Source: Leptothrix discophora | GTDB taxonomy: Bacteria; Pseudomonadota; Gammaproteobacteria; Burkholderiales; Burkholderiaceae_C | Length of the DNA: 64,000 bases | Assembly (NCBI RefSeq): GCF_030705305.1 | Contig: NZ_JAUZEE010000002.1 | Span: 88,277 to 152,276, forward strand | Direction of reading: 5' to 3' | In this document: piece after piece, positions 48,868 through 59,662 of the stretch | Position numbering within the stretch: position 1 is the stretch's first letter | Layout of the letters: each line of letters begins with the position of its first letter | Made by a program: the position numbers and the translations under genes | Notes under the pieces: model-generated | Seen by the model: the letters and a program-made list of their open reading frames with translations, nothing else | What the model was told of the DNA's origin: nothing | Database searches by the model: none

Positions 48868-49515
48868 GTGCCCGACCCGAACGTTCCCTTGCCGTCGCCG
48901 TTGCCCAGTGCGCGGACGCGCCTGATCCTGGCCTCCACGTCGCCCTACCGGCGCGAGCTGCTGGCGCGATTGCGGCTGCCCTTCGAGGTCGTCGCGCCGC
49001 AGGTCGACGAGACGCCACGGCCCGGCGAGACGCCGGCTGCGCTGTGCGAGCGGCTGGCATTGGCCAAGGCCCGCGCGGTCGCCAGGCTGCATCCACAGGC
49101 GCTGGTGATCGGCTCGGACCAGGTGGCCGCGTGTGACGGTGAGCCGGTCGGCAAGCCGCACACGCACGAGCGCGCCGTCGCGCAGCTGCTGCGGTTCAGC
49201 GGCCGAGCCATCACCTTCCACACCGGCCTGGCGCTGGTGCGCGCGGTCGATGGCCACGAGCAGGTCGTGCGCGTGCCGGTCGAGGTGACCTTCCGCATGC
49301 TGGACCGGACCGAGATCGAGACCTACCTGCGCCTCGAGCAGCCCTACGACTGCGCCGGCAGCGCCAAGTGCGAAACGCTGGGCATCGGCCTGCTCGACGC
49401 CATCCGCAGCGACGACCCGACCGCGCTGGTCGGCCTGCCGCTGATCGCCACCTGCCGTCTGCTGCGCGCAGCCGGCCTGAACCCTGTCCTGACCGCCGGA
49501 GCGTTGCATGGCTGA
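48868..49515 (+). CDS. maf: Maf-family nucleotide pyrophosphatase, YceF type
   Basis: A Maf-like house-cleaning pyrophosphatase (about 215 residues if GTG 48868 is the start). LILASTSPYRRELLARLRLPFE begins the fold. APQVDETPRPGE, VIGSDQVAACDGEPVGKP and GSAKCETLGIGL follow the YceF (m7GTP-specific) branch rather than the YhdE branch, by resemblance to E. coli YceF. No ATG fits the N-terminus. Its stop overlaps the next gene by eight bases. Confidence 0.9.
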   Translation: MPDPNVPLPSPLPSARTRLILASTSPYRRELLARLRLPFEVVAPQVDETPRPGETPAALCERLALAKARAVARLHPQALVIGSDQVAACDGEPVGKPHTHERAVAQLLRFSGRAITFHTGLALVRAVDGHEQVVRVPVEVTFRMLDRTEIETYLRLEQPYDCAGSAKCETLGIGLLDAIRSDDPTALVGLPLIATCRLLRAAGLNPVLTAGALHG

Positions 49516-50302
49516 ACCGTCTGCCGGCGCCGTGCGCCCGGGTCGTCTCTACCTGGTCCCCAACACGCTGGACCATGGCCTGCCCGCCGAGCTGTCGCAG
49601 GCGCTCGACGTCCAGCAGGTGCTGCCGCTCGGAGCCTTGCAGGTGGCGGCCGGGCTGGGTCACTGGGTGGTCGAGAACGCACGCAGTGCGCGGGCGCTGC
49701 TCAAGCGCGTCGATGCGGTCGTGCCGCTGGCGCAGCCGCTGCAGTCCCTGCAGATGACCGAGCTGCCGCGCCCGCCCAAGGGCGGTGCCAAGGCGCCCGA
49801 GCCGAACTGGAAAGCCCTGCTGGCGCCGGCGCTGGCCGGTCACGACATCGGCCTGCTGTCCGAGGCCGGCCTGCCCGCCGTCGCCGATCCGGGCGCGCGG
49901 CTGGTCAGCGAGGCCCATGCGCTGGGCGTGCCGGTGCTGCCGCTGTCGGGGCCGAGCGCGCTGATCCTGGCGGTCGCGGCCAGTGGGCTGAACGGGCAGA
50001 GCTTTGCCTTCGTCGGCTACCTGCCGGTCGACAAGGCCGAGCGGGCCCAGCGCCTGCGCGAGCTGGAGACCCACTCGCGCCGCTGGCAGCAGACCCAGCT
50101 GATGATCGAGACCCCCTACCGCAACGCGGCGCTGGTCGAGGCCCTGTGCGCGACGCTGTCGCCCGACACGCGCCTGAACATCGCCTGTGGCCTAACCTTG
50201 CCGGGCGGCCACAGCCTGACCCGCAAGGTGGCCGAATGGCGCCGGTCGCCGCCGCAGCTGCCGGCCGATCTGCCGGCCGTGTTCTCGTTCCTGGCCATCT
50301 GA
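49508..50302 (+). CDS. Tetrapyrrole-methylase-fold SAM methyltransferase, RsmI-like
   Basis: A 264-residue protein of the tetrapyrrole methylase superfamily. GRLYLVPNTLDHGL starts the fold. DIGLLSEAGLPAVADPGARLVSEAHALG is the RsmI-like SAM site, and VLPLSGPSALILAVAASG follows. It lacks the N-terminal NL-DI-TRA motif of true RsmI and is shorter, so it is a paralogue rather than the 16S C1402 enzyme. It starts inside the maf end, so the two are coupled. Target unknown. Confidence 0.87.
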   Translation: MAEPSAGAVRPGRLYLVPNTLDHGLPAELSQALDVQQVLPLGALQVAAGLGHWVVENARSARALLKRVDAVVPLAQPLQSLQMTELPRPPKGGAKAPEPNWKALLAPALAGHDIGLLSEAGLPAVADPGARLVSEAHALGVPVLPLSGPSALILAVAASGLNGQSFAFVGYLPVDKAERAQRLRELETHSRRWQQTQLMIETPYRNAALVEALCATLSPDTRLNIACGLTLPGGHSLTRKVAEWRRSPPQLPADLPAVFSFLAI

Positions 50303-50328
50303 GCGCGTCGGGCCGTCGGGCGGGCATG

Positions 50329-50360
50329 AAAAAACCGCCGGCCCGGAATGGGTGCGGCGG
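50329..50360 (-). terminator. Intrinsic terminator after rhlE
   Basis: On the minus strand CCGCCGCACCC, loop ATTCC and GGGCCGGCGG form an imperfect GC-rich stem followed by six Ts (50329-50334). It lies about 50 bp after the rhlE stop. Confidence 0.8.
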
Positions 50361-50410
50361 CTGTCGGGGTGCCGATCTGGCCTGTCGGGCCGATCGGCGG
50401 ATCGCTGGGG

Positions 50411-51940
50411 TCAGGCCGCAGGCGGCTTGCCACCCAGCAGCGAGGCAACCTTGCGCTTCTGCTTGACGAGTCGACCGAAGCCGGTGCTGGGCTGGCTGGC
50501 CGGCGCGTTCGGCACGCTGCCTTCCCAGCCGGGCTGCGCGTTCGGATCGGCCTCGTAGGGTCGGTCGAAGAAGGGGTCGGCATGGTGCCGCGAGCCGGAA
50601 CGCTGCGGGCGCGGCGCGTAGCTCGGTGGCGGCGTGCTGGCCGGTGCGCTGGCCGACACACCGGCCTGCGCATGGTCGGCGGCACGGGCCGGCGCGGCGT
50701 CGGGCACCTCGTCGAACTCGCGGCGGCGCGGCCGGCGCGCGGGGCGGTCGTCTTCCAGCTCGATGGCCTCGAGGTCGATCTTCTTCTTGATCAGCTTCTC
50801 GATGTCGGCGACCAGGCGGGCGTCGTCGCGCGTGGCCAGCGACACCGCCAGGCCCGAGGCACCGGCCCGGCCGGTGCGGCCGATGCGGTGGACGTAGTCC
50901 TCGGCGTTGAACGGGATGTCGAAGTTGAAGACCGCCGGCAGGTCCGCGATGTCCAGGCCGCGGGCGGCGACGTCGGTGGCCACCAGCAGGTCGACTTCGC
51001 CGCGCTTGAAGGCTTCGAGTGCCTTCAGGCGCTCGTCCTGCGACTTGTCGCCGTGCAGCGCGGCCGTGCGCAGGCCGTCACGCTCGAAGCTGCGGGCCAG
51101 GCGGGCCGCGCCGAGCTTGGAATTCACGAAGATGATGGCCTGCGACAGCTCGCGCTGGCGCAGCAGCTGGCGCACCACCGCGCGCTTGTCGTCGTCGGTG
51201 ACGCTGTAGAAGCGCTGCTCGACGTTGGTCGCCGTGGCGTTGGGCCGCGCGACCTCGACCAGCACCGGGTCCTGCAGGTAGCTCTGCGCGAGCTTCTTGA
51301 TCTCGGTCGAGAAGGTGGCCGAGAACAGCAGCGTCTGGCGCGACTTGGGCAGGTAGCTCAGGATGCGCTGCAGGTCGGGCAGGAAGCCGATGTCGAGCAT
51401 CCGGTCGGCCTCGTCGAGCACGACGTACTCGACCTGGCCGAGCTGGCAGTTCTTGATCTGGATGTGGTCCAGCAGCCGGCCCGGCGTCGCGATCAGCACC
51501 TCGACGCCGCGCTTGAGCTCGGCCGTCTGCGGCGCCATGTCGATGCCGCCGAAGACGCAGGCCACGCGCAGCTGCGAGTGCTTGGCGTAGGCCTTGATGT
51601 TGTTGGCGACCTGGTCAGCCAGCTCGCGGGTCGGGGCCAGCACCAGCGCGCGAACCGGGTGACGGGCCGGCGAGGCGCTGGCGTTCTCGTGCCGCATCAT
51701 CTTGTGCAGCAGGGGCAGGGAGAAGGCGGCGGTCTTGCCGGTGCCGGTCTGCGCGGCACCCATGACGTCACGGCCGGCCAGGACGATCGGGATCGCCTTG
51801 GCCTGGATCGGCGTCATGGTCTCGTAGCCGGCATCCGCGACGGCTCGCAGGAGTTTCGGATGCAGGGGCTGCGCGTCGTAGCGGACGGGCGCCGGCGGCT
51901 CTTGCGGCACGTCGGCCGCGACAGGATTTTCTGGATTCAC
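50411..51940 (-). CDS. rhlE: DEAD-box RNA helicase RhlE
   Basis: A 509-residue helicase. Motif Q is in TPIQAKAIPIVLAGRD, motif I AQTGTGKTAA, motif II VLDEADRMLD, motif III SATFS and motif VI HRIGRTGRAG. RhlE-specific DIGFLPDLQRILSYLP is present. The tail from about 390 is disordered and basic (RRPRRREFDEVPDA...), ending with a Lys-rich KQKRKVASLLGG. Start GTG 51940 follows the neighbour's stop by 7 bases; GTG 51982, inside that gene, is possible. It probably acts in ribosome assembly or mRNA decay with RNase E. Confidence 0.93.
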   Translation of the reverse strand: MNPENPVAADVPQEPPAPVRYDAQPLHPKLLRAVADAGYETMTPIQAKAIPIVLAGRDVMGAAQTGTGKTAAFSLPLLHKMMRHENASASPARHPVRALVLAPTRELADQVANNIKAYAKHSQLRVACVFGGIDMAPQTAELKRGVEVLIATPGRLLDHIQIKNCQLGQVEYVVLDEADRMLDIGFLPDLQRILSYLPKSRQTLLFSATFSTEIKKLAQSYLQDPVLVEVARPNATATNVEQRFYSVTDDDKRAVVRQLLRQRELSQAIIFVNSKLGAARLARSFERDGLRTAALHGDKSQDERLKALEAFKRGEVDLLVATDVAARGLDIADLPAVFNFDIPFNAEDYVHRIGRTGRAGASGLAVSLATRDDARLVADIEKLIKKKIDLEAIELEDDRPARRPRRREFDEVPDAAPARAADHAQAGVSASAPASTPPPSYAPRPQRSGSRHHADPFFDRPYEADPNAQPGWEGSVPNAPASQPSTGFGRLVKQKRKVASLLGGKPPAA

Positions 51941-51947
51941 GCGCGGA

Positions 51948-53075
51948 TTATCGTGCGGACTCGGCCAGAGCGGCCGGCGCACGGTGCTGTACCAGCACCT
52001 TCGGGGTCCGGAACAGGACGATCGCGCGGTACAGCGCGAGGTAGGTGCCGCAAAACACCAGCGCGCTCAGTTGCAGCATCGCGCTGTCGTCCCACCACAG
52101 CACCGCCGGCACGGCGGCCAGCGAGCACAGACCCCACAGATAGGGGGAAGTCATGGAGTTGCGCCGAAGCATCGTCGCCGTGTCGCGCTTGCCGACCGCC
52201 CAGCGCATCAGGCGGCGGTAGATCAGGCTGTGCAGGTGGCTGGCGTCGGGCTGGCCCATCGGTCGGCCGCGCAGCACCTTGCGGCGATACATGGTGAAGA
52301 CCGTCTCGAAGATCGGGTAGATGCACAGCAGCAGCGGGAACATCGGCGAGACGTCGGCGTTGCGGTGCACCAGCAGGATGCCGATCTCGGCCACCCAGAA
52401 ACCCATGAAATAGGCCCCGCCGTCGCCCAGGAAGACCAGGCCGAAGGGGTAGTTCAGGACGAAGAAGCCGAGCACCGAGCCCAGGCCGATCAGCGCCAGG
52501 CGGAAGATCATCTGGTCGCCGACCTGCCAGGCCACGTAGGCCATCGCGCCGAGCATGATGGCCAGGCACATGGAGGCGAGGCCGTTGAAGCCGTCGATGA
52601 TGTTGACCGAATTGGCCACGCCGGCCACCGCGAACAGCGTCACCAGGGCAGACACGCCGGCGATCTCCAGCAGCGGATCGATGCCGACGATGTCGGTGCG
52701 GACGATCTCGGCGCCGGCCAGCCAGAGCGCCACGGCGGCGGCGAGGGTCACGGCCAGCAGGCGCTGACGCGGGGTGACCTTCTTGGTGAAGTCCTCGATC
52801 AGCCCGGCCCCGAAGGCGATGACGCCGGCGGCGATCAGCGCCAGCTTGGTCTCGGTCTCGCTGCCCGGCATGAACAGGCTGTAGACCATGCCGACCAGCA
52901 TTCCGCACATGATGCCGACGCCGCCGATGCGGGGCACCGCGCGGGCGTGGAATTTCTGCGGACCGCTGCGGTCATGGTCGCCAGAGAAGCGGCCGTGCAA
53001 CCGGGCCGAGCTCACGATCAGCAGGGTCCCAAAGAGGGCAGCGGCGAACGACAGGAGGAAGAGACGCATGGTCAT
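51948..53075 (-). CDS. MraY/WecA-family sugar-phosphate transferase (WbpL-like)
   Basis: A 375-residue integral membrane enzyme with about ten helices. It transfers a HexNAc-1-phosphate from a UDP sugar to undecaprenyl phosphate, starting O-antigen or capsule units. Family motifs are FHARAVPRIGGVGIMCGML, the catalytic NSVNIIDGFNGLASM, VFLGDGGAYFMGF, and the C-terminal PDASHLHSLIYRRL. The sugar cannot be predicted. Start ATG 53075 (MTMRLFLL) is one of three in-frame ATGs (53105, 53069). It is divergent from rmlB and at the edge of the sugar-nucleotide cluster. Confidence 0.92.
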   Translation of the reverse strand: MTMRLFLLSFAAALFGTLLIVSSARLHGRFSGDHDRSGPQKFHARAVPRIGGVGIMCGMLVGMVYSLFMPGSETETKLALIAAGVIAFGAGLIEDFTKKVTPRQRLLAVTLAAAVALWLAGAEIVRTDIVGIDPLLEIAGVSALVTLFAVAGVANSVNIIDGFNGLASMCLAIMLGAMAYVAWQVGDQMIFRLALIGLGSVLGFFVLNYPFGLVFLGDGGAYFMGFWVAEIGILLVHRNADVSPMFPLLLCIYPIFETVFTMYRRKVLRGRPMGQPDASHLHSLIYRRLMRWAVGKRDTATMLRRNSMTSPYLWGLCSLAAVPAVLWWDDSAMLQLSALVFCGTYLALYRAIVLFRTPKVLVQHRAPAALAESAR

Positions 53076-53321
53076 GGATAGGCTGTCCCGATCAGGAGTG
53101 CGCATGATTGGAGCGGCGGCTCTTGCCGCCAAGGAACAAAATCACGGCCCTGGTGAGGGGTCGGCAAGCTATCACATTTCTCATTTTTTCCGACTGAACC
53201 GTCAGATCAAGGCCAAGCTGCGTCAGTCCAGCAAAGATTTTTGACGCTTTGCGCGATCGTCGAACGAAGCAACTACCGCAGTTCCTGCCACCATTTCGGT
53301 CTTTGCCATTCCTGGAAACCC
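53076..53321. promoter_or_regulatory. AT-richer divergent region between the WbpL-like gene and rmlB
   Basis: A 246-bp region less GC-rich than the rest of the window, with runs such as CATTTCTCATTTTTTCC. A GGCGGC/GCCGCC hairpin sits at 53115-53130. It must hold the promoters of both divergent units, but no hexamer pair is convincing. I find no ops or JUMPstart element. Confidence 0.45.
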
Positions 53322-54389
53322 ATGATCTTCGTCACCGGCGGTGCCGGCTTCATCGGAAGCAACTTCGTGCTCGACTGGCTCGAGCAGTCGCAGGAACCTG
53401 TCCTGAACCTCGACGCCCTGACCTACGCGGGCAACCTCGAGAACCTGGCGTCGATCCGGCATGACCCGCGCCATGTGTTCGTTCATGGCGACATCTGCGA
53501 CCGGCCGCTGGTCGACCGCCTGCTGGCCGAGCACCGGCCGCGCGCCATCGTCCATTTCGCGGCCGAAAGCCATGTCGACCGCAGCATCCATGGCCCGGGC
53601 GCCTTCATGCGCACCAACATCGAAGGCACCTACGCGCTGCTGGAGGCGGCGCGTGCGCACTGGTCGGCGCTGGACGCCGGCGAGCAGGCCGCCTTCCGCT
53701 TCCACCACGTCTCGACCGACGAGGTCTACGGCTCGCTCGGCGCGACCGACCCGGCCTTCACCGAAAGCCATCCCTACGAGCCGAACAGCCCGTACTCGGC
53801 CAGCAAGGCCGCCAGCGACCACCTCGTGCGCGCCTGGCACCACACCTACGGGCTGCCGGTGGTGACCACCAACTGCAGCAACAACTACGGGCCCTATCAC
53901 TTCCCCGAGAAGCTGATCCCGCTGATGATCGTCAACGCCCTGGCCGGCAAGCCGCTGCCGATCTACGGCGACGGCCAGAACGTGCGCGACTGGCTCTACG
54001 TGCGTGACCATGCCAGCGCGATCCGCGCGGTCCTGGCCGGCGGCCGGCTCGGCGAGACCTACAACATCGGCGGCTGGAACGAGAAGACCAACCTCGAGAT
54101 CGTGCACACCCTGTGCGACCTGCTCGATGAACTGTGCCCCGACCCGGCTGGCAGCTACCGCCGCCTGATCACCTACGTCAAGGACCGCCCTGGCCACGAC
54201 CGCCGCTACGCCATCGACGCGCGCAAGGTCGAACGCGAACTGGGCTGGCGCCCGGCCGAGACCTTCGAGACCGGCGTGCGCAAGACCGTGCAGTGGTACC
54301 TCGACCATGCCGACTGGGTCGCGCATGTCCAGAGCGGCAGCTACCGCGACTGGGTCGACCAGAACTACACCGCCCGCCAGGCCGGCTGA
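53322..54389 (+). CDS. rmlB: dTDP-glucose 4,6-dehydratase
   Basis: A 355-residue SDR-fold enzyme, second step of dTDP-L-rhamnose synthesis. The NAD loop is [23 protein letters not shown] and [14 protein letters not shown] carry the catalytic Thr-Asp-Glu and Tyr-x3-Lys. [17 protein letters not shown] and [19 protein letters not shown] are typical. The start ATG 53322 (MIFVTGGAG) fits the family. It is first of rmlB-rmlD-rmlA-rmlC. Confidence 0.97.
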   Translation: MIFVTGGAGFIGSNFVLDWLEQSQEPVLNLDALTYAGNLENLASIRHDPRHVFVHGDICDRPLVDRLLAEHRPRAIVHFAAESHVDRSIHGPGAFMRTNIEGTYALLEAARAHWSALDAGEQAAFRFHHVSTDEVYGSLGATDPAFTESHPYEPNSPYSASKAASDHLVRAWHHTYGLPVVTTNCSNNYGPYHFPEKLIPLMIVNALAGKPLPIYGDGQNVRDWLYVRDHASAIRAVLAGGRLGETYNIGGWNEKTNLEIVHTLCDLLDELCPDPAGSYRRLITYVKDRPGHDRRYAIDARKVERELGWRPAETFETGVRKTVQWYLDHADWVAHVQSGSYRDWVDQNYTARQAG

Positions 54390-54392
54390 TCG

Positions 54393-55310
54393 ATGCACAC
54401 GACCCCGAAGATCCTGCTGCTGGGCAAGAACGGCCAGCTCGGCTGGGAACTGCAGCGCGCGCTGGCGCCGCTCGGCACCGTGATCTCGCTGGACCGCCAC
54501 TCGACCGAAGGCTGCGGTGACCTCGCCGACCTCGACGGCCTGGCGGCCACCGTGCGCGCCCTCCGGCCTGACGCGGTCGTCAATGCCGCGGCCTACACCG
54601 CCGTCGACAAGGCCGAGGCCGACGCCGGTCTCGCCCGTCGCGTCAACGCCGAGGCCCCCGCCGTGCTGGCCGAGGCCGCCCGCGAGAGCGGCGCCTGGCT
54701 GGTCCACTACAGCACCGACTACGTCTTCGACGGCGAAGGCCAACATTTCCGCGACGAGGACGAGCCGACCGGCCCGCTCAACGTCTACGGCCGGACCAAG
54801 CTCGACGGCGAGCTGGCGATCCGCCGCAGCGGCTGCCGCCACCTGATCCTGCGCACCAGCTGGGTCCATGCGGCCCGCGGCGGCAACTTCGCCCGCACCA
54901 TGCTGAGGCTGGCTGCCGAGCGCGAGCGCCTGACCGTCGTCGACGACCAGTTCGGCGCGCCGACCGGTGCCGACCTGCTGGCCGACCTGAGCGGCCACAT
55001 GCTGCGCGACGCGCTGCGCCGGCCGGCCGATGCGGCCGCGCTGACGGGCGTCTACCACGCCGTCGCGGCAGGCGAGACCAGCTGGCATGCCTACGCCAGC
55101 CACGTCATCGACTGGGTGCGTCGCCACGGCCAGGCCCTGGCCGTGCGCGAGATCGCCCCCGTGCCCGCCAGCACCTTCCCGACGCCGGCACGCCGGCCGC
55201 ACAACTCGCGCCTGTCGACCGCCCGGCTGCAGCAGGCCTTCGGGCTGGTGCCGCCGCCGTGGCAGGACGGCGTCGACCGCATGCTGGCCGAGGTGCTGGC
55301 GCCGCGCTGA
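54393..55310 (+). CDS. rmlD: dTDP-4-dehydrorhamnose reductase
   Basis: A 305-residue reductase, last step of dTDP-L-rhamnose synthesis. The cofactor loop is [42 protein letters not shown] and [11 protein letters not shown] contain the catalytic residues. It starts three bases after the rmlB stop. Length is normal. Confidence 0.97.
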   Translation: MHTTPKILLLGKNGQLGWELQRALAPLGTVISLDRHSTEGCGDLADLDGLAATVRALRPDAVVNAAAYTAVDKAEADAGLARRVNAEAPAVLAEAARESGAWLVHYSTDYVFDGEGQHFRDEDEPTGPLNVYGRTKLDGELAIRRSGCRHLILRTSWVHAARGGNFARTMLRLAAERERLTVVDDQFGAPTGADLLADLSGHMLRDALRRPADAAALTGVYHAVAAGETSWHAYASHVIDWVRRHGQALAVREIAPVPASTFPTPARRPHNSRLSTARLQQAFGLVPPPWQDGVDRMLAEVLAPR

Positions 55311-55350
55311 ACCCGTCTCCCAACCCCAAGATCCGACCCAGGGACAAGAC

Positions 55351-56235
55351 ATGAAGAATCGCAAGGGCATCATCCTCGCCGGTGGCTCCGGCACCCGGCT
55401 GCACCCGGCCACGCTGGCGGTCAGCAAGCAGCTGCTGCCGGTCTACGACAAGCCGATGGTCTATTACCCGCTGTCGACGCTGATGCTGGCCGGCATGCGC
55501 GACGTGCTGGTCATCTCGACGCCGCAGGACACGCCGCGCTTCCAGCACCTGCTGGGCGACGGCAGCCAGTGGGGCATGAACCTGCAGTACTGCGTCCAGC
55601 CCAGCCCGGACGGCCTGGCGCAGGCCTTCATCCTCGGCCGCGACTTCGTCGGCGGCGACCCGAGCGCGCTGATCCTGGGCGACAACATCTACTACGGCCA
55701 TGACCTCGTCGGCCTGCTCGACAGCGCCAGCAGGCGCACCACCGGTGCCTCGGTCTTCGCCTACCACGTGACCGATCCGGAGCGCTACGGCGTGGTCGCC
55801 TTCGACGACCAGCGGCGTGCCCTCAGCATCGAGGAAAAGCCGCGCCAGCCCAAGAGCAACTACGCCGTCACCGGCCTGTACTTCTACGACGAGCAGGTTT
55901 GCGACATCGCCGCCAGCATCGCGCCCAGCCCGCGCGGCGAGCTGGAGATCACCGACGTCAACGCGACCTACCTGCGCCAGAACCAGCTCGACGTCGAGAT
56001 CATGGGCCGCGGCTACGCCTGGCTCGACACCGGCACCCACGACAGCCTGCTGGAGGCCGGCCAGTTCATCGCCACGCTGGAAAAGCGTCAGGGCCTGAAG
56101 GTGGCCTGCCTGGAGGAAATCGCCTTCCGCCAAGGCTGGATCGATGCCGCGCAGCTCGAGCGCCTGGCCCAGCCGCTGCTGAAGAACGGCTATGGCCAGT
56201 ACCTGCTCAAGGTCCTGCACGAACAGACTTTCTGA
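55351..56235 (+). CDS. rmlA: Glucose-1-phosphate thymidylyltransferase
   Basis: A 294-residue nucleotidyltransferase, first step of dTDP-L-rhamnose synthesis. The nucleotide site [16 protein letters not shown] and [13 protein letters not shown] are diagnostic. [33 protein letters not shown] and [19 protein letters not shown] follow the family. The start ATG 55351 has AGGGAC upstream. It lies 40 bases after rmlD. Confidence 0.97.
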   Translation: MKNRKGIILAGGSGTRLHPATLAVSKQLLPVYDKPMVYYPLSTLMLAGMRDVLVISTPQDTPRFQHLLGDGSQWGMNLQYCVQPSPDGLAQAFILGRDFVGGDPSALILGDNIYYGHDLVGLLDSASRRTTGASVFAYHVTDPERYGVVAFDDQRRALSIEEKPRQPKSNYAVTGLYFYDEQVCDIAASIAPSPRGELEITDVNATYLRQNQLDVEIMGRGYAWLDTGTHDSLLEAGQFIATLEKRQGLKVACLEEIAFRQGWIDAAQLERLAQPLLKNGYGQYLLKVLHEQTF

Positions 56236-56255
56236 GACCGGCCCTTCGAGCCGTC

Positions 56256-56816
56256 ATGACCCTCATGAACATCCTCCGCACCGAACTGGACGGCCCGCTG
56301 ATCCTCGAACCGAAGGTGTTCGGCGACGCACGCGGCTTCTTCATGGAAAGCTGGAACCAGCGTGGCTTCGACGCCGCCGTCGGCCACCCGGTCACCTTCG
56401 TGCAGGACAACCACAGCCGGTCCGCTCGCGGCGTGCTGCGTGGCCTGCACTACCAGCTGCCGCCGCATGCGCAGGGCAAGCTGGTGCGCTGCACCCAGGG
56501 CCTCGTCTACGACGTCGCGGTGGACCTGCGCGCCAGCAGCCCGACCTTCGGCCGCTGGGCCGGTGTCGAACTGAGCGGCGAGAACCACCGGCAGTTCTGG
56601 ATCCCGCCGGGTTTCGCGCACGGTTTCCTGGTGCTCAGCGAGAGCGCCGACTTCCTCTACAAGACCACGGCCTTCTACGATCAGCCGTCCGAGGCGGCGC
56701 TGCGCTGGGATGACCCGTCGGTGGCCATCACCTGGCCGCTGGACGGCATCGAGCCGCTGCTGTCGGGCAAGGACGTGGTCGCACCGCTGCTGGCCGATGC
56801 CCGCCGTTTCGATTGA
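56256..56816 (+). CDS. rmlC: dTDP-4-dehydrorhamnose 3,5-epimerase
   Basis: A 186-residue cupin-fold epimerase. KVFGDARGFFMESWNQ begins the fold. DNHSRSARGVLRGLHYQLPP carries the substrate pocket and catalytic His. WIPPGFAHGFLVLSE and FLYKTTAFYDQPSE follow. The start ATG 56256 (MTLMNILRTEL) could also be ATG 56265. It completes the rhamnose set. Confidence 0.96.
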   Translation: MTLMNILRTELDGPLILEPKVFGDARGFFMESWNQRGFDAAVGHPVTFVQDNHSRSARGVLRGLHYQLPPHAQGKLVRCTQGLVYDVAVDLRASSPTFGRWAGVELSGENHRQFWIPPGFAHGFLVLSESADFLYKTTAFYDQPSEAALRWDDPSVAITWPLDGIEPLLSGKDVVAPLLADARRFD

Positions 56817-56847
56817 ACGTCAGCCCGGCTGACACCGGACCTCCAAG

Positions 56848-58323
56848 ATGAGCAACATGACCCTGACCCTCCAACCCGTCATCATGGCCGGCGGCAGCGG
56901 CACCCGGCTGTGGCCGCTGTCGCGTGCGGGCTACCCGAAGCAGTTCCTGGTCCTCGACGACAGCAACCGCAGCCTGTTCCAGCAGGCCGCCCTGCGCCTG
57001 CAGGGCCTGGCGGCGCCGGACCTGGCGGTGCGCGCGCCCCTCATCGTCGGCAACGAGGAACACCGCTTCCTGGTGCTGGACCAGCTGCGCGAGGTCGCCT
57101 GCGAGCCCCGCGCCGTGCTGCTCGAACCGATCGGTCGCAACACCGCCCCGGCGATCACGCTGGCCGCGCTGCAGGCCGAGGCCGATGGCGGCGACCCGAT
57201 CCTGGTGGTCACTGCGGCCGACCACATCGTCGCCGACACGGCCGCCTTCACCGCCGCGCTGCAACGCGCCGCACGCGCCGCTGCCGGCGGGGCCGTGGTG
57301 GTGCTGGGCATCACGCCCGACCGGCCCGAAACCGGCTACGGCTACATCCGCAGCACGCCGGGGGGCGGTGGTGCCGCTGGCGCCGATGTCGCCGATGTTG
57401 CTCAGGTGGCCCAGTTCGTCGAGAAACCCGACCTCGCCACCGCCGAGCGCTACCTCGCCGAGGGCGACTACACCTGGAACAGCGGCATGTTCGTGCTGCG
57501 GGCGTCGACCTGGCTGACCGCGCTCGACCGCTTCCGTCCCGACATCGCCGGCGCGACCCGCGTCGCCTTCGCGGCAAGCCAGACCGATGCCAAGTTCGTG
57601 CGCCCCGGCAAGGACGCCTTCGCCGCCGTGCCGGCCGAATCGATCGACTACGCCGTCATGGAACGCTGCCCCGGCAGCGCCTTCGACATCCGCATGGTCC
57701 CGCTGGCTGCCGGCTGGAGTGACCTGGGCGCCTGGGACGCCGTCTGGCAGGCGGCGGCCAAGGATGCCGACGGCAATGCGGCCCACGGCGACGTCATCGC
57801 GATGGACAGCCGCAACACCCTCGTGCATGCCACCAGCCGGCTGGTCAGCGTGGTCGGGCTGGACGACGTCATCGTGGTCGAGACGCCCGACGCCGTCATG
57901 GTGGCCGACCGCGCCCGCAGCCAGGACGTCAAGAAGATCGTCCAGGCGCTCGGCGCCCAGCAGCGCGGCGAGCAGAACCTGCACCGCAAGGTCCACCGAC
58001 CCTGGGGCTGGTACGACAGCATCGACATGGGCCCGCGCCATCAGGTCAAGCGCATCATGGTCAAGCCCGGCGCCTCGCTGAGCCTGCAGATGCACCACCA
58101 CCGCGCCGAGCACTGGATCGTCGTCAGCGGCACCGCCGAGGTGACCAACGGCGACAAGGTGATGATCCTCAGCGAGAACCAGTCGACCTACATCCCGCTG
58201 GGCCAGACCCACCGGCTGGCCAACCCCGGCAAGGTGCCGCTCGAGATCATCGAGGTCCAGTCCGGCAGCTACCTCGGCGAGGACGACATCGTCCGCTTCG
58301 AGGACACCTACGGCCGCCAATGA
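56848..58323 (+). CDS. manC: Mannose-1-phosphate guanylyltransferase / mannose-6-phosphate isomerase
   Basis: A 491-residue bifunctional type II PMI-GMP. The guanylyltransferase domain starts [20 protein letters not shown] and has [14 protein letters not shown] and NSGMFVLR. The C-terminal cupin (isomerase) has [19 protein letters not shown] and the metal motif [19 protein letters not shown]. It supplies GDP-mannose for Gmd. The stop overlaps the fcl start as ATGA. Confidence 0.96.
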   Translation: MSNMTLTLQPVIMAGGSGTRLWPLSRAGYPKQFLVLDDSNRSLFQQAALRLQGLAAPDLAVRAPLIVGNEEHRFLVLDQLREVACEPRAVLLEPIGRNTAPAITLAALQAEADGGDPILVVTAADHIVADTAAFTAALQRAARAAAGGAVVVLGITPDRPETGYGYIRSTPGGGGAAGADVADVAQVAQFVEKPDLATAERYLAEGDYTWNSGMFVLRASTWLTALDRFRPDIAGATRVAFAASQTDAKFVRPGKDAFAAVPAESIDYAVMERCPGSAFDIRMVPLAAGWSDLGAWDAVWQAAAKDADGNAAHGDVIAMDSRNTLVHATSRLVSVVGLDDVIVVETPDAVMVADRARSQDVKKIVQALGAQQRGEQNLHRKVHRPWGWYDSIDMGPRHQVKRIMVKPGASLSLQMHHHRAEHWIVVSGTAEVTNGDKVMILSENQSTYIPLGQTHRLANPGKVPLEIIEVQSGSYLGEDDIVRFEDTYGRQ

Positions 58324-59276
58324 ACCACCCCAACGACATGATGAATCCCGACGCCAGGATCTACGTCACCGGCCATCGCGGCATGGTCGGCAGCGCCATC
58401 GTGCGCCGCCTGAAGGCCGGTGGCTACACGAACATCATCACCCGCACCCATGCCGAGCTCGACCTCATCGACCAGCGTGCGGTCCACGACTTCCTGGCCG
58501 AACAGAAGCCCGACTACATCTTCATCGCGGCGGCCAAGGTCGGCGGCATCCAGGCCAACAACCTCTACCGCGCCGACTTCCTCTACCAGAACCTGCTGAT
58601 CGAATCGAACCTCATCCACGGCGCCCACCTGGCCGGCGTGCAGCGGCTGATGTTCCTGGGCAGCAGCTGCATCTACCCGCGCGACTGCCCGCAGCCCATC
58701 CGAGAGGACTACCTGCTGACCGGCCCGCTGGAGCCCACCAACGAGCCCTACGCGATCGCCAAGATCGCCGGCATCAAGCTGGCCGAGAGCTACAACCGCC
58801 AGCACGGTCGCCAGTACATCTCGGCCATGCCGACCAACCTGTACGGCCCGAACGACAACTACGACCTCGCCAACAGCCACGTGCTGCCGGCGCTGCTGCG
58901 CAAGGCCCACGAGGCCCGCCTGCGCGGCGATGCCGAATACGTCGTCTGGGGCACCGGCACGCCGATGCGCGAGTTCCTCTATGTCGACGACCTGGCCGAC
59001 GCCTGCGTTCACCTGATGCAGACGGGCTACGACGGCCCGCTGGTCAACATCGGCACCGGCACCGACGTCACCATCCGCGAGCTGGCCGAGACCGTCATGG
59101 ACATCGTGGGCTTCCAGGGCCGCATCGTCTTCGACACCAGCAAGCCCGACGGCACGCCGCGCAAGCTGCTCGACGTCAGCCGCCTGGCCGACCTCGGCTG
59201 GCGCGCACGCACCCCGTTGCGCGAGGGCATCCGCCTGGCGTATGAGGCGGCGCCCTTCCAGGCCGCAAGGGGCTAG
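58320..59276 (+). CDS. fcl: GDP-L-fucose synthase
   Basis: A 318-residue SDR epimerase/reductase turning GDP-4-keto-6-deoxymannose into GDP-L-fucose. The NADP loop is [35 protein letters not shown] and [18 protein letters not shown] contain the catalytic Ser-Tyr-Lys. [19 protein letters not shown] is typical. Its TAG stop overlaps the stop of the convergent toxin gene in the palindrome CTAG. Confidence 0.96.
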   Translation: MNHPNDMMNPDARIYVTGHRGMVGSAIVRRLKAGGYTNIITRTHAELDLIDQRAVHDFLAEQKPDYIFIAAAKVGGIQANNLYRADFLYQNLLIESNLIHGAHLAGVQRLMFLGSSCIYPRDCPQPIREDYLLTGPLEPTNEPYAIAKIAGIKLAESYNRQHGRQYISAMPTNLYGPNDNYDLANSHVLPALLRKAHEARLRGDAEYVVWGTGTPMREFLYVDDLADACVHLMQTGYDGPLVNIGTGTDVTIRELAETVMDIVGFQGRIVFDTSKPDGTPRKLLDVSRLADLGWRARTPLREGIRLAYEAAPFQAARG

Positions 59277-59659
59277 ACGCGGATGATCGTGTCCGCGTAC
59301 TTCGCAACGGTCGCATCGTGGGTCATGCGCCGCAAGCCGAGGCGCGCTGCCTGCGCGACCAGCAGCCGGTCGAATGGATCGCCGTGCAGCGCCGGCAACT
59401 TCTCGACGGCAGCTGCCACGTCGGCGCTGATGTCGAGGACCTCATACCCCGACGCCTTGAACCAGGCGAGCGCCTGTGATCCCGAGACCGGCATGTTCCC
59501 CTTGCTGAGCGCATGCTTGATCGCGATCTCCCACACCGAAACGGCGCTCACGGCAACCGTGTTGGCCGGTTCGAGGATCAGGCTGCGCGCCGGGGGACTG
59601 AGGCGAGCGTCGTCGGCCAAGGCCCAAAGCGCGATGTGCGTGTCCAGCAGCAGGTCCAC
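59273..59659 (-). CDS. VapC-like PIN-domain toxin
   Basis: A 128-residue PIN-domain ribonuclease. Acidic residues are Asp6 in [12 protein letters not shown], Glu in [16 protein letters not shown], and Asp in [14 protein letters not shown], the usual metal site. It starts at GTG 59659, three bases after the antitoxin stop, with AGGAGGA inside the antitoxin end. Family resemblance is to the PIN group paired with Phd-type antitoxins. It lies on the opposite strand between fcl and gmd. Confidence 0.9.
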   Translation of the reverse strand: MDLLLDTHIALWALADDARLSPPARSLILEPANTVAVSAVSVWEIAIKHALSKGNMPVSGSQALAWFKASGYEVLDISADVAAAVEKLPALHGDPFDRLLVAQAARLGLRRMTHDATVAKYADTIIRV

Positions 59660-59662
59660 CGT